DNA from: Cryptomeria japonica
Lineage: Eukaryota; Streptophyta; Pinopsida; Cupressales; Cupressaceae
Length of the DNA stretch: 64,000 bases
NCBI RefSeq assembly: GCF_030272615.1
Contig: NC_081415.1
Coordinates: 597,313,335 to 597,377,334 of the forward strand
Direction: 5' to 3'
The translations under genes were made by a program, and so were the position numbers. Under the pieces are notes generated by a model. It was not told the origin of the DNA, searched no databases, and saw only the letters and a program-made list of their open reading frames with translations. Shown piece after piece: positions 45,761-58,962 of the stretch (the first letter of the stretch is position 1; each line of letters begins with the position of its first letter).

Positions 45761-47394
45761 TGTTGGCATGTTTGGCATAACTGATGAGGTTGAGATGATG
45801 ATGGATGACTGTACCGGTAGAGGAAAGATGACATGATCAGTTATTTATGTTGTCATTGATGGAAGCCAGGGTCAACTGATGTTTAATGATGTTTACAATT
45901 GATTTACTTGTTGGCTAAGTGATTTGGTCTACCAGAGTAAGAGTTTGACAATTTGACAGAGTTTATTGGTAAGACTATGAATTAGGACCTTAATTGATAA
46001 AGCAGATAAGTTTTGATGGAATCGGGTGATTGGAGATGTTTGGTGACTTGTGGTTTGATACATAAGCTTTTACGATGGATTTGAGTATGTAACCAGAACC
46101 ACATCTTATGATGGTTACTGGAAGGCATGTTTTGAATTTCTAATGAAGTTTTGCCAGGGTTTAAGAGGGTTTAAGGACCGGTAAAGAGTTTTCTTAACCG
46201 ATAATGATTTTTGCTTTGGCAATGATCTATATCAAGTTCACGTGTTGATGATAATGCGAAAAAAACCACGTGATGTGTTTAAAATATATTTTTGCACATT
46301 TGGAGAACAAATTTCTTGGAAATTTGCAAAGTGCTTAGCAGAATGTGCTAAGGGTTTGACTTTGTACTAGATCGACTTGGTATGGCAATTTATGATCATT
46401 CAATGATTGATATTTATTTATAATTGATTGTAATGATCCCTATGATGATTTGTAATGAGTTGTAAAGATTTGTCATGATCCATGAAGTAGTTCTCAAGGT
46501 TTTGATGTCGACCTAGTTGTAAAATATTTATGTCGGTAAGGTTGATGTTTTGTAGTGTCGGTGATTTTGAGAAGTGTGTGAAGCCAAAGTAGGGTGTGTG
46601 AGAAGTTTTGCCAAAGTGATGCAGGCTTAGAACTTAATTGGATCTGATCAAGCAAGCAGTTGAGTGCTATACATAGATCATTCACTATTGTTCTCTAACA
46701 ATTACAACAGGTAAAATCCCTTAACCGGGTAGGTCCTAACAAGCCTCATATTGTTAAATCCCCTAACAGGGTGGAGTTCTAAATCCTCTTGCAAGGTTGA
46801 TCCTAACAAATCAAAGCTTCTAATAGGGCTGAGGTAAATCCCTTTACCGAGTGACTCCTAACAGGGTCTGCTCCTAACAAGGCATCATTGTAAGCTTCTA
46901 ACCGGGCTTGGATCCTAACAGGGCACTTTTCAAAAGAGTGCAAAATATTTGTGGGGACCAATTCCCACTATATTTTTTCCCTTTTTTGGGTTTCCACGTG
47001 AAAATCATGGTGTTCATGTATGGAATGTTTTTCTTGTGATGTTCATGTTTTATTTCTGATAACCGGTTAAGACGATTTATGTTTGTTTATCATAGATCTT
47101 AAAGTGGATACCGATATTGATGATTATATGATTGATGAAGCATTTTGATTAGTTAATAAGTTGGTAATAGTGTTTGTTGATCTGATATTGAATTCATGAC
47201 TAATCTGATTAATAAGTTTGCATAAGTGGAAATGATTATCTAGATCTGATAAGGAAATTTGTTATGAAGAATAGGTTTAAGTGTTGAATATTTTTCAGAT
47301 ATGAGATAAGTCTGTTTTGGTGTTGAAAGTTTCAGTTTTTGTTAATACTGATTCACTTCCCTCTCAGTATTAACTGAATCCTCTAGGATTAACA
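45761..47394 (+). repeat. copia-2 5' LTR
   Basis: 1,634 bp, TGTTGGCATG ... GGATTAACA. Terminal hairpin GTTAATACTGA / TCAGTATTAAC (47341-47374, 11 bp perfect, loop TTCACTTCCCTC). The start zone GACAACAATGAC-like and the GTGGGGACC...CCACG block near 46955 are shared with other copia LTRs. Confidence 0.95.
47341..47374 (+). other. PBS-proximal LTR hairpin, copia-2
   Basis: 11-bp perfect stem, 12-nt loop, 20 nt before the PBS. Identical in the 3' LTR at 53483-53516. Confidence 0.9.
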
Positions 47395-47407
47395 ATTGGT
47401 ATTAGAC
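47395..47407 (+). other. Primer-binding site of copia-2
   Basis: ATTGGTATTAGAC, a slightly decayed form of ATTGGTATCAGAGC. Confidence 0.8.
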
Positions 47408-47463
47408 AATTGGTCCTCTATGTGTAGAAAGCCTAACAGCTTGAGGGAAAGATTCTGTGAAAG

Positions 47464-50400
47464 ATGATGAAGGAGGGTCCCAAGTTTACCAAGGACAACT
47501 ACTGGATACAGAGTGATAAGATGAATATCTACATTAAAGGAATGGGTTCACAATACTAGAATCATGTGATAACCAAGTATGTTGCTCCTACCACCAGTCC
47601 CTTGACATCAGATGAACTCAAAGAACAATAGGAAAACATTCAGGCTCTTGAAGCAATTATAAGTACTCTGTCTGACTCTAAGTATATTGATGTTCATGGA
47701 TTTGAAACTGGCAATTAAGGTATGGGAGAAATTAAATTTAATTTATGGAGGAGATGAACATGTACAAAGGGCAAAGGAAGAGAGTTTGAGAGGAAAATAT
47801 GATGATATGAAAATGGTTGACGGTAAGAACATAGCTCAATATGGACAAAGGATTAAGGGAGTTGTAGGTGGAATAAAGAGTGTCAGAGGTAAGATTGAAG
47901 ATGATATTGTTGTTAGTAAAATGCTTAGAACTCTTTTACTGTAGTACTCTATCAGAGTGTCTTGTATTCAATAATTGAGACCCATTTCAAAAGATAAAGT
48001 TACTATTGATTCTCTAATTGGAAAGTTAACTGCATTTGAACTTAACAATTTTGATAATAGTGTTTCCAAACCTTCTGAATCTTCTTTTAAGGCTTCTGTA
48101 AGCGGTACATCAGCAAGGAAAGGAAAATATGTTTGTCATAATTATGACTGCGGGTCTAGTCATGGAGGTAGCAGAGGTGATGGTGATGATGAAGATCATC
48201 TGATGGAACTTGAGGCATTATTGGCTAGAAGATTCCCTAGAGGAACATGTAAATATAAAGGTAAATCACCCTTGAAGTGTTTCTCTTGTAGTAAGATTGG
48301 ACACATAGCTACTAACTGCCCTAACGCTAATAAGAAATATAAGTTTAGGAGATTCAAAGGAAAAGGAAAGAAACATTATTATGTTGTAGTGGATGAGGTG
48401 TGACTGATGATGAATTGAAAGAAGGTGACAATGAGGAGATAGTATTTATTGTTGTGAAGGAGGATCTAGCTGATGAGAAGGATTTGATGTCTCATATGGA
48501 TAACAATGATGAATGGATAATAGATAGTGGTTGCTCACACCACATGATCGGTGACAAAAGTAAGTTCTTATCCCTTGATGTTTGATGGAGGTGTTGTAAG
48601 ATTTGGTAATAATTATCCCTACATGGTTAAAGGTAAATGATCAATTTCATTAAATGGGAAGAGTAATGCAGATGATGTCTTTTGGGTTGAAGGACTAAAA
48701 CATAACCTCTTGTGTTGGATAGTTTAATGATAAGGGTTATCTAATTGAATTTAAAAGTGGAGTGTGTAGGATTCTTGGAAATAATATAGAATTGATTACT
48801 ACTGGGAAGTAGACTAGAGGTAATCCATTTCATCTGAATACTAATGTAAATGATTGTTTGGTGGTGAAGATTGAAGACAACTGGTTATGGCATAAGAGAT
48901 TTTGTCATGTCGATTGTGACAATTTGATTAAAGTTAGTAAGTCAAGTATTGTTAGAGGTTTGCCCCAGCTTGTGAAACCAGAAAATGTGTTATGTAAGGA
49001 TTGTCAGATGGGTAAGATGACCTTTGTATCATTTGAGAGTAAGTCTTTCTCTTCGAAGAATATTCTTGATTTGGTTCATACTAATATTTGTGGTCCTATG
49101 AGGAATAAGAGCTATTTTGGTGATAAGTATTTTATGATCTTTATTGATGATTATTCCAAAATGATGTGGGTAACTTTTTTAAGAGAAAAGTCTGAGGCAT
49201 TCAGTAAGTTTAAAGCATTTAAAGCTCGTGTTGAGAAAGATACCAAGAAGAATATAAAATGTTTGAGATCTGACCAGGGAGGTGAATTTACTTCTAATGA
49301 GTTTGTGAAGTTATGTGATGAACATAAAATTAAGAGGTAGATGTCAGCTCCCAGAACTCCACAACAGAATGGGATAGCAGAGAGAAAGAATAGAATAGTT
49401 GTTGAAGTTGCTAGAACCATGTTGATTCAAGGTGAAGTACCAAAGATGTTTTGGAGAGAAGTAATCAACACTGTTGTTTATACTTTGAATCGGGTACTTG
49501 TCAAAAAAGGTAATAACAAAACACCTTATGAATTATGGCATGCAAAGACTCCTATTGTAAGTTATTTCAAAAAATTTGGGAGTAAATGTTATATTAAGAG
49601 AGATGAAGGCATTTTTCTTGGTTACTCTACAAAGAGTAAGGCATTTAAATGTTATAACAAGAGAACTAAGAAGATGATTGAGAGTGCTAATGTGAAGATA
49701 GATGAACTCCTTGAGAAATCTGGTGAGTCCAATAGATTTGAGCCTGAGAAAGATGAAGAAAGACTTGTGTTTATAGAATCGGAAGTGCAGAAGACTAATG
49801 AGCAAAATGTTGCAGAAATAGGTGCTCAACCAACAAATGTAGAGAGCGATGAAGAAGATGAAGAAAATGAAGTAGGAAGAACAATACCTGAACCAGTTAT
49901 TCCAAGGTATGTCAGGTTAAATCAATCATAAGAACAAATAATTAGAGATAAACATGTTGGAGTACAAACAAGGAGGAAATTCAGAGAAAATTCATGTTGG
50001 ATTTCTATTATTGAACCAAAAACAGTAAGAGAGGCATTAAAGGATGATGACTGGATTAGTGCAAAGAATGAGGAGTTGGATCAGATAGAGAAGAACAAGA
50101 CATGGACACTTGTTCCCAGACCGAAAGACAAGAATGTGATTGGAACTAAATGGGTCTTTAGAAACAAGTTAAATGAAGAAGGCAAGGTTGTGAGAAATAA
50201 AACAAGATTGGTTTGCAAAGGCTATGCACAAGAAGAAGGAGAAGATTATGGTGAAACCTTTGCTCCTATGACAAGATTGGAAGGAGTAAGAATGCTACTT
50301 GCTTATGCTGCATTTATAGGATTTAAAGTCTATCAAAAGGATGTTAAATCAACTTTTCTCATTGGCATCCTTCAACAAGAAGTATACATAGAACAACCAG

Positions 50401-51546
50401 ATGGATTTTCTTTGTCTAAAGACAAAGATATTCTTTGTAAACTACATAAGGCACTGTATGGATTGAAGCAAGCACCAAGAGCATAGTTTGAAAGGTTACA
50501 TGCACACTTGATCAAGATAGGATTCTAGTGTACCAATGAGGACAGTACATATATATCTAAAGACTAATGGAGAGAAAGTATTGATAGATGAAGTATTTGT
50601 GGATGACATTATCTTTGGTGGTAATGATGACTTATGCATGGATTTTGCTAAGGAGATGAAAAGGGAATTTGAGATGTCTCTTATTGGAGAAATTCAAATT
50701 TTCATTAGGTTGTAGGTCCAACAATTGGATGATGGAATTTTTATCTGTCAGAGTAAGTATGTCAAAGAGGTGTTGAAAAGATTTGGCATGGAGGATTGTA
50801 AACCGGTTGGCACTCCAATGGTGACAGGTTGTAAATTGTCTAAACAAGATGATTCACCATTTGTTGATGAGAAAGAGTATAGGTCTATGATTGGTAAATT
50901 ACGTTATACCGTTCATAGCAGACCAAATATTGCACATGTTGTTGGATTGGTTGCTAGATTTCAAAGGGATCCCAAGGAGACTCACTTGGTAGTGGTGAAA
51001 AGGAAATTCTGATACCTGAAAGGCATAGTAGATTATGGTTTATGGTAACCTTATAAAGGAATTTTTTCTTTGAATTTATTTACTGATGCAGATTGGGCAG
51101 ACAATATAGATGAACACAAAAGCACTAGCGGTGCAGCTTTTCTTCTTGGAGGCATATTGGTTGTTTGGACAAGTAAGAAGCAAATTTGTGTTTCTTAGTT
51201 AATGGTAGAGGTAGTATGTTGCAATATCATGAACTACATGCAGGAAATCTGGATGAGACATGTGCTTGAAGGATTCAAATTTGATATGTCTAAACCGGTA
51301 ACTATTTACTATGATAATACTAGTGCAATTAATATTTCAAAAAATCCTATGCTACATGCAAGAACTAAGCACATAGAATTGAAATATCATTTTCTAAGGG
51401 AAAGAGTACATGAAAAACAAGTCCAAATGGAGTATATGACAAGCAAAGAGCAACTAGCAAACATTTTCACAAAACCATTGCCGAAGACAACCTTTGAGTA
51501 TCTTAGAGGTAAATTAGGGGTCAAACCCCTACTAAAAAAAAACTAG
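47464..51546 (+). pseudogene. copia-2 gag-pol polyprotein, broken
   Basis: From ATG 47464: gag (GPKFTKDNYWIQSDKM, then 47687-48403) with an intact knuckle CFSCSKIGHIATNC; protease WIIDSGCSHHMIGDKSKF with intact DSG; GAG-pre-integrase LWHKRFCHVDCD...CKDCQMGK; integrase HTNICGP (first catalytic Asp replaced by Asn), CLRSDQGGEF, GIAERKN; linker GYSTKSKAFKCYNKR; reverse transcriptase KNVIGTKWVF, YQKDVKSTFLIGILQQEVYIE, FVDDIIFGGND; RNase H FTDADWADNID, STSGAAFLLGG; end MTSKEQLANIFTKPLP. Stops (e.g. KIKR*MSAPRTPQQNG, APRA*FERL) and shifts break it. Better preserved than copia-1. Confidence 0.9.
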
Positions 51547-51887
51547 GATGTAGGATGCATCAATCTAGTGGGCTTCATGACTATTTTTCACTTTGGATTG
51601 TAGAGATGCAAGCTACTCCACAGGGGGAGCAACTTAGATGAGTTTGCGGACATGTTGAAGATAGAAGTTGCAATAGACTTGATGATTTGTGAAGCTTATG
51701 CACCTTTGACATTGTTGTCAAAGGGGGAGAAGAAACATGATTAACATAAGACATATGACTAGAAGGAGAAGATAGAGTGTAACCAATAGATGAGGTGCAA
51801 CAAAGAAGAGAAGAGTTGCAGAGAAGGTCCAGAATAGAGTAGAACAATATGAGCTGAGTATGTTTATATTTAGTGTTACCATCAATG

Positions 51888-51901
51888 CCAAAGGGGGAGA
51901 T
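51888..51901 (+). other. Polypurine tract of copia-2
   Basis: CCAAAGGGGGAGA plus one base directly before the 3' LTR. Confidence 0.85.
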
Positions 51902-53536
51902 TTTTGGCATGTTTGGTATAACTGATGAGGTTGAGATGATGATGGATGACTCTAATGGTAGAGGAAAGATGACATGATCAATTATTTGTGTTGTCATTGA
52001 CAACAACAAGGGTCAACTTATGTTTAATGATGTTTACAGTTGGTTGTCTTGTTGGCTAAGTGATTTGGTCTACCGAAGTAAGAGTTTGACAGTTTGACAG
52101 AGTTTAACCAGAAAGACTGAATTAGGACCTTAACTGGCAAAGCATATAATTTTGGATGGAATCGGGTGATTGGTGATGTTTGGTGACTTGTGGTTTGATA
52201 CATAATATATTACGATGGATTTGAGTATGTAACCAGAACTGCATCCTATGATGGTTACTAGAAGGCATGTTTTGAATTTTTTATGAAGTTTTGCCAGGGT
52301 TTAAGAACCGGTAAAGAATTCTCTTAACCGGTAATGACTTTTGGTTTGGCAGTGATCTACATCAAGTTCACATGTTGATGAAAATGTGGCACAAACCACG
52401 TGATGTGTTTAAAAGATGTTTTGGTGCGTTTGGAGAACGCATTTCTTGGGAATGTGCAAAGTGCTTAACAAAATGTGCTAAGGGTTTGACTTTGTACTAG
52501 ATCGACTTGCTATGATGATTTATGATCATTCAATGACTAATATTGATTTATAATCGATTGTAATTATCCATATGATGATTTGTAATGATTTGTAAAGATC
52601 TATGATGATCTATGTAGTAAGTCTTAGGGTTTTGATGTCGACCTAGTCGTAAAAGTTATTTATGCCGGTAAGGTTGATGTTTTGTAGTGTCAATGATTTT
52701 GAGAAGTGTGTGAAGCTGAACCAAGGTGTGTGAGAAGTTATTCCAGAGTGATGCAAACTTAGAATTTAATTGGATCTAATCAAGCAAGCAGTTGAGTGCT
52801 ATACACAGATCATTCATTGTTGCTCTCTAACAATGACAACAACTAAAATCCCTTAACCGAGTAGGTCCTAACATGCCTCATATTGTAAATTCCCCTAAGA
52901 GGGTGACTCAATATCCGAGTTCTAAATCCTCTTGCAATGTTGATCCTAACAGATCAAAGCTTCTAACATGGCCGAGGTAAATCCCTTAACCGGGTGACTC
53001 CTAATAGGGTCTGCTCGTAACAAGGCATCATTGTAAGCTTCTAATTGACCTTAGCTCCTAACAAGGTGCATTTCGAAAGAGTACAAAATATTTGTGGGTA
53101 CCAATTACCACCGTGGTTTTTACCTATTTGTGTTTCCACATGAAAATCATGCTGTTCATGTGTGGAATGCTTTTCTTATGACGTTCATGTTTTATTTTTG
53201 ATAACTAGTTAAGATAGTTTATGTTTGTTTATTAGAGATCTTAAAGTGGATACTAGTATTGATGATTATATGATTGATGAAGCATTCTGATCATTTAATA
53301 AGTTGGTAATAGTGTTTGTTGATCTCATATTGAATTGATGGCTAATCTGATTAATAAGTTTGCATAAGTGGAAATGATTATCTAGATCTGATAATGAAAT
53401 TTGTTATGAAGAATTGGTTTAAGTGTTGAATATTTTTTAGATATGAGATAAGTCTGTTTTGGTGTTGAAAGTTTTAGTTTTTGTTAATACTGATTCACTT
53501 CCCTCTCAGTATTAACCGAATCCTCTAGGATTAATA
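51902..53536 (+). repeat. copia-2 3' LTR
   Basis: 1,635 bp, TTTTGGCATG ... GGATTAATA; matches the 5' LTR throughout, with one local duplication (GGGTGACTCAATATCCGAGTT near 52900) as the visible difference in structure. Confidence 0.9.
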
Positions 53537-53703
53537 CCCACTATGTGCATTCAAAAATTGTGATGCAATAGTAATGTTCATCAAAGTAGACCTGCATTTT
53601 TAACACATTCTTAATATACACGTAACAATCTTGAACATTAAGGTTTTATGATCATTATTTGAGACAAAATGCATGATAAAAAATAAGAGATAATAAAGAC
53701 CTA
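53537..53703 (-). other. Second copy of ~160-bp repeat downstream of transposase
   Basis: CCCACTATG...GGTTTTATGATCATTATTTGA matches 45593-45680. It lies between copia-2 and the transposase stop. Confidence 0.6.
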
Positions 53704-54507
53704 CTACTCAAGTGTGCCTGAAGGGTCATCTCTTTGCTTAAGAGTATCTAGTATTGCTTCGTGATCAACACTACTCACTATCCACAACTCTTTGGTCTTC
53801 GGTCCTGCTTGATGCTTCAATAATCTGACATTTGTAGCTATGATAAGGTAGAGATACATCAGAATGATTTTATGTCTCTTGTAGTCTTCAAATATAGGTA
53901 TGCCATTATTTCTAATCATGTATGTTCGCAACCAAGTTCCTACAACAATAACTGAACCTGTTGGATATGCGAACCCATCATAATATGTCACCAGTTGTGT
54001 TAGCTTCTTCTTTTCCTGTACACACCATGCCAACCAATAGTCTGATCTCTCCTCATTCCCCTATGGTGCAAGCACTGCAAAAATATGTCCTAGCTATAGA
54101 AGATCTAAAAGACGGCCATACTCAACTGAACTTTCCATATCATCATTTGACATGGATATTGTTTGAGATAAAGGAGTTAAATATTGTGGAACCTGCATAT
54201 CAACCCACTCACTTGAATCACATCGAACATAACTCTGACAAAAACAAGCCAACTCTTGTGTCCAAATAGTCCATGTACTTGCATATGTGCTATGAAATGA
54301 ACACATCCTTGAAGAATCTTCAATTGTTTAACAATCCAATATGTCTACCACTATGGCCTCCTCAACCAAGCAAAAGAATTTGCGCATTGCTGAATCAAGT
54401 GTCCCTCCTTGTGACAATGTTGAAGTACACCAATCAACAATAGAACATGCATAAGAGAATTTTGCACTTGAAATCCTCAATTTCTCCTTAAATAGAGCTC
54501 TCTTCAA
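53704..54507 (-). pseudogene. Transposase, C-terminal part (beyond copia-3)
   Basis: Continues the frame interrupted at 61445: directly after the left copia-3 LTR comes CLKRALFKEKLR, completing the DGVGA-CLKRAL motif, then SSAKFSYACSIVDWC, a stop, MSNDDMESSVEYGRLLDL, and a final block DYWLAWCVQEKKKLTQLVTY, FAYPTGSVIVVGTWLR, GPKTKELWIVSSVDHEAILD to a stop at 53704-53706. The last block has the look of a small beta-rich binding domain. Stops and shifts are present. Confidence 0.7.
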
Positions 54508-54512
54508 ACATG

Positions 54513-55465
54513 TGTTGGAATCCAAGAACACTGAGAGGGCGGGGGTGAATCAGTGTTCTACCAGAATGATCAATTTTAACCTTATTAAAACATGCATACA
54601 CCAACCGGTATACCAGTACATATAGAATTGAAATAAGTAAAGAAACCAATAAGCCAATCACATAAATTAATACCATAATGAATAAATTTATACGTGAAAA
54701 ACCTCAAAGAGGAAAAACCATGGTGGGATTTGTGACCCACAATATCAATCCACTGGCCATATGAAGAGATATTACAATATATAGTGTCTTACACTTGCAG
54801 GAAGGCTTACAACCTAGAGCACACTGCTCAATCACAAAAGGAGCCTCACTGAATACATACAAATCTAGACTAAAATCTGGAGAAATGATTGAATTGCAAA
54901 GATAACATCTTCTATGCTTGAATACAATTCTGGTTAAGCTCTATTTGTTCTGGTTTGAAACCCAAAACCCTTTACCAGAATAACCCTTTATAAAAATATC
55001 CTTACATACATAATCTCTCTCATATATTTTGCATTACATCATATTCTCATATCCATCCATATTCGCATCCATACCATATCATATCTCAAAATGATCTAAC
55101 CAACTGACCTATATACCCTTTATAGTTTATCATGCCTTATGTCAGCTTACAAAGATAAATACAATATCAATATACCTGTCGGCTAGATAACACAAATACA
55201 TGAATATCAAAAACAATTGTCGATGCCGGATCCAAAAGATGTCGGCCTCCAATACCGATAACCTGATTGTAAACCATGTCGGCCTGCATTGTCGATAACC
55301 AAAGAATTCCTTTCAACATGTCAATGCCAGTGCTGGTGCCGGTGAAGCGTCCATGAAGTGCCTATCAGTACATAACTAACCCAAAATATGAAGCCATAAT
55401 AGATTGCCATGTTCCCATCAATGACAACATAGTGAAACCAACCAATTGAGTGTCAATTGCTAACA
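54513..55465 (-). repeat. copia-3 3' LTR
   Basis: 953 bp, TGTTGGAATCC ... TTGCTAACA on the plus strand; hairpin AGAACACTGA / TCAGTGTTCT at 54525-54559. Confidence 0.95.
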
Positions 55466-55479
55466 ATCTCCCCCTTTGG
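55466..55479 (-). other. Polypurine tract of copia-3
   Basis: The minus strand reads CCAAAGGGGGAGAT before the LTR, identical to copia-1. Confidence 0.9.
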
Positions 55480-55762
55480 AATTGATGGAAACACTCATGT
55501 GAAAAATGGTCAAGGTTTCCAACTATCGGTTTCATCATGAACCTGCTCCCCCTGAGCTAAATATCCATCAATACAAAATACTCCATACTTTCATAGTTTC
55601 ACCTATACTCCCCCTAATATAGACAAATCCCTTTTTCTTTTTCACATCTATATCACTCCCCCTTTGACATCAATGCCATCAAAATTTCCAAAAGGAATAC
55701 CAAAAATCCAAAACCAGGATGAAGAATGAGAGATACTATACAGTGAATATCCCAAGAATACC

Positions 55763-58700
55763 TTACTGGGGCTTAATATATTTGAAAATTTCCGGATAGG
55801 CCTTCTCCAAAAGCTCTAGATAAGTATCCCAACCAGATTTGAAAGTGTCAGAAATAGATACAAGTCCATTTAGCATATGGGCAAATGACTCTTTCTCATT
55901 TAACTCTGTCGGTGTGGGCTTACCAACCATATCCATACACTCCTTCTTATGTACACTAAGTGAATCCAACCGAGGACTCACCAAACCTCTAAGACTTCTG
56001 GCTCTTCTTATGATTATATCTTTTTCTTTCTCAAGAGTAGAAACTTGGGCTTCCAAAACCAAAATATGACCATCAATGGATGTAGTCAATGAATTCAATC
56101 CATCAAAAGAATTGGCTATACTTGCAAATTTCTCCTAAGATTCCTTAATCCTTTTATCCAAATTAACTATAAGTACATTTGTGTTACAACGTACTCTGTA
56201 AATATTTGTACACTGCTTTAAATAATTATCTATCAATTTCAACTTTTCATTAATCTTCTTTCTCTGAAACTCAATCACTTGATCAAATGTAGCTCTATTT
56301 GCCTGTGTGAACCTCTCCAGTTCTTGCCGATTTGAAATTTGCTGCAAGGATTGAAAATCCTTTGAAATATGTTCAGTGATTATCTTAAGCATGTTGGATG
56401 CACTTGCTTCATTGCCAAACTTGCACTCCAGGAGTAGTCTATGCAAAACAATGATAGACTGATCAATAATCCCTTTATCCATAGATCCCTCCTTCATCAT
56501 TTTCTGTGTAGCCATCATCATGAGTTCAGTAGAACTCATCTTGATTATGCTTTTCTTTTCAATGTACGAGGTGTCAATTGACAACAATGATGGACTCACT
56601 ATCGGTTCCTTGATGGATTTCCCTTTCTTCTCCTCTGATGATTTAACCTTTATAGTTTCCTCACTTGCACCGGTGGCTTCACCACTTGGTGCAGTCTCAG
56701 TAACTGTCGATTTGTCCCTAGGAACTGTAACCTCATCCTATACATCTATATCCAGAGGACTGTTGTCCTCAACATTAGTATCATGTACATTATCAACCTT
56801 TATACTCTCTGTATTTTCCGATATCTCAACATTTGTCATACATTTGTATCTACGGGGGGCTTAATTTCCACTATCTTAATGTTTTTCAAAATTGAGGGTG
56901 AAGTACCCATAATATCCTTTCCTTTTCCTTCAACCGACATGTCTGCAGTATCTGTCTTAGTTTTTGGTGAAGTATAGAAACCATGGTTCTCTTCAAAGAA
57001 CTTAACCCATGCCTTGTTGGTCTCCTTGATTATCTCATCGACCCTTCCTAAAATAAGACTGATTATTCTATGTTTGCTGTTAAAAATTTTCCTATCTACA
57101 ACCTCAAGTATCTTATCCATCTCCTCTAGAGAAATAGAAACACAAACATACAACAACTCTTGTATCTTTATATACTTGTCTTCTTGCATTGCAGATAGTC
57201 TTCTAGCATCTAACATATCATACAATTCTGTCGGTATTTGGTTTTCAATTTCTATCAAGGCTTTCTTATAATATTCAAATATAACAAAACTGCTTCCTCT
57301 ACTTCTCTTTGTTCATCATCCTCTAAATGTTCATAATAAAACTGTTCATTCTTTAACATACCATCTTTAGTAATCTCATCAACTAACTCTACACAAGTCT
57401 TTGGTGGAATGATAGTTACATTACTCGATTCAATTGCCAGATCAAAGTCATCCTTCTTCTTTCTCCTTCTAGTACTGGATGGGGCTGAAGGTGTTACTTT
57501 GGGTTCTTTCTTCTATGCCGGTAACTTGAATATAACTTTCCTAACCAGTTTCTTTTTAGCCTCTACCTTAGTTTCTTCAATTTTCTTCCTTATAACCCTT
57601 TTAAAAGCCAGGGGTGTGTCATCCTCAAATGTAGACTCTGCTGCAATAGGCTCAATGAATACTTTTGGTTCTTTTCTCTTCCTTCCTTTCTCTGATACAA
57701 CATCAATCATTGCTTTGATGTCCTATGAAACCTTTTCAACAAACTAACTTGCCTTTCCTTCCTGCTTCTCTCTCTTCTTCTTCTGGTTGAACTCGGTTTC
57801 AACCTCTTGTGTCTTTTTCTTAGCAGTACCAAAGTTTTTTACAGTTTCATCTATCGGTGCATCAATTAACATTTGTGCATAAGCATCAAGAATCTGAGCA
57901 TCAACTTCATAACCCATCTCCTTAATCCAGATCTTTCAAGGTTTAACCGCTTCCATGAGTGTTTCATCTTTCTTAACCATGAAGCATATGTCAGTTGAGT
58001 ATTTCTCAATAATTTTCTTAGGAACCCTCATCCTAGAATTCAAGGCTTTTGAAATGCTTTAAAATATCCCCATAATTTGTCATCTCTTTGACTACCTAAT
58101 GTAGCAATAGACTATTTTAGTTTCCTCTCTATTGGGATATCAAATGCCCATTGTCTCTTCCCAAAACTGGGAGTCTCATTGATGAAAAATAGCATTAAAC
58201 AGACAATTAGGTTACCATACCAGAAAGTTGATTTCTTTTCTCCTTTCATCTTTCCTAGGTTAATCAATAGTTCATCTAACATCGAACCACATAGATCTAT
58301 CTTCTCATTCTCCCTTATCATTTTATAAGCTGCATAAATGCAAGAGCTAGAAATAGAATTTAGTTAGTTTGATTGTGTTACCTTGTAACCGATGACCATG
58401 CTTCTGAATTTGATGTTTATATCGGTGATAGTGTTGATTCTCATCAACTGTTTGTCTGATGTTGCACTGGTAATCTTATTAGCCTGATCATTTGAAATTT
58501 TACTCTTCAGACGTTGTCCAACCAGTTGTAAACTAGTGATTGCCTTGATGGCCTCCTTTGTAATCTTATATGGTCTATCCAACCAAATAAACTCTCCATG
58601 CATTCTACTAAAAACATACCTAACAATTTCATCTTTGAATTCTGGAATATCCAAAATGCTGGTAAACCGTAGATCAACTATATGCTGGTATTCTAGTTTA

Positions 58701-58962
58701 ACCTTTCCAGAATCTCCCATTATCTCATTCATGTATATGCTCTTGATATCAGTCATTCCCAATTCCTCAATATGACAGTGGATGTGAGCTCTTACATCTT
58801 CAACATACAAGACTCCTTTTAGGATAGGGAGAAAGCTCCAACCAAATCATCCAGGGTAGCCACATGCGGATATCACTTGAAAATCAGCTTGGGATGGTCC
58901 TTGACCTCAACTACAGTTGGATTTGCAACAAAGATAGGTCCAAATGATGATCTCACTTCCAT
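55763..58962 (-). pseudogene. copia-3 ORF2: non-pol protein, broken
   Basis: From ATG 58962 (MEVRSSFGPIFVANPTVVEV) the frame runs in pieces to 55763. N-terminal globular part: DVRAHIHCHIEELGM, EIVRYVFSRMHGEFIWLDRP, YKITKEAIKAITSL, RINTITDINIKFRSMVIGYK, DLCGSMLDELLINLGKMKG, STFWYGNLIVCLMLFFINE, WAFDIPIERK, DDKLWGYFKAF. Middle: KKK/KRKEPK basic clusters. C-terminal part: coiled coils (QRKKINEKLKLIDNYLKQC, LVLEAQVSTLEKEKDIIIRR) and PEIFKYIKPQ at the end. It matches copia-A ORF2 block by block and 13260-16540 in pattern. No catalytic motif recognised; role unknown. Confidence 0.65.

Larger units (their letters stand above)
45761..53536 (+). mobile_element. copia-2: plus-strand Ty1/copia retrotransposon
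   Basis: LTRs 45761-47394 and 51902-53536, PBS 47395-47407, gag-pol 47464-51546, PPT 51888-51901. Target copies are CCTAC (45756-45760) and CCCAC (53537-53541); the uninterrupted sister repeat at 45590 reads GTGTACCCACTATG, which gives the empty site and shows CCCAC is ancestral. The 3' LTR begins TTTTGG in place of TGTTGG. Inserted in the 3' region of the transposase unit. Confidence 0.9.
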
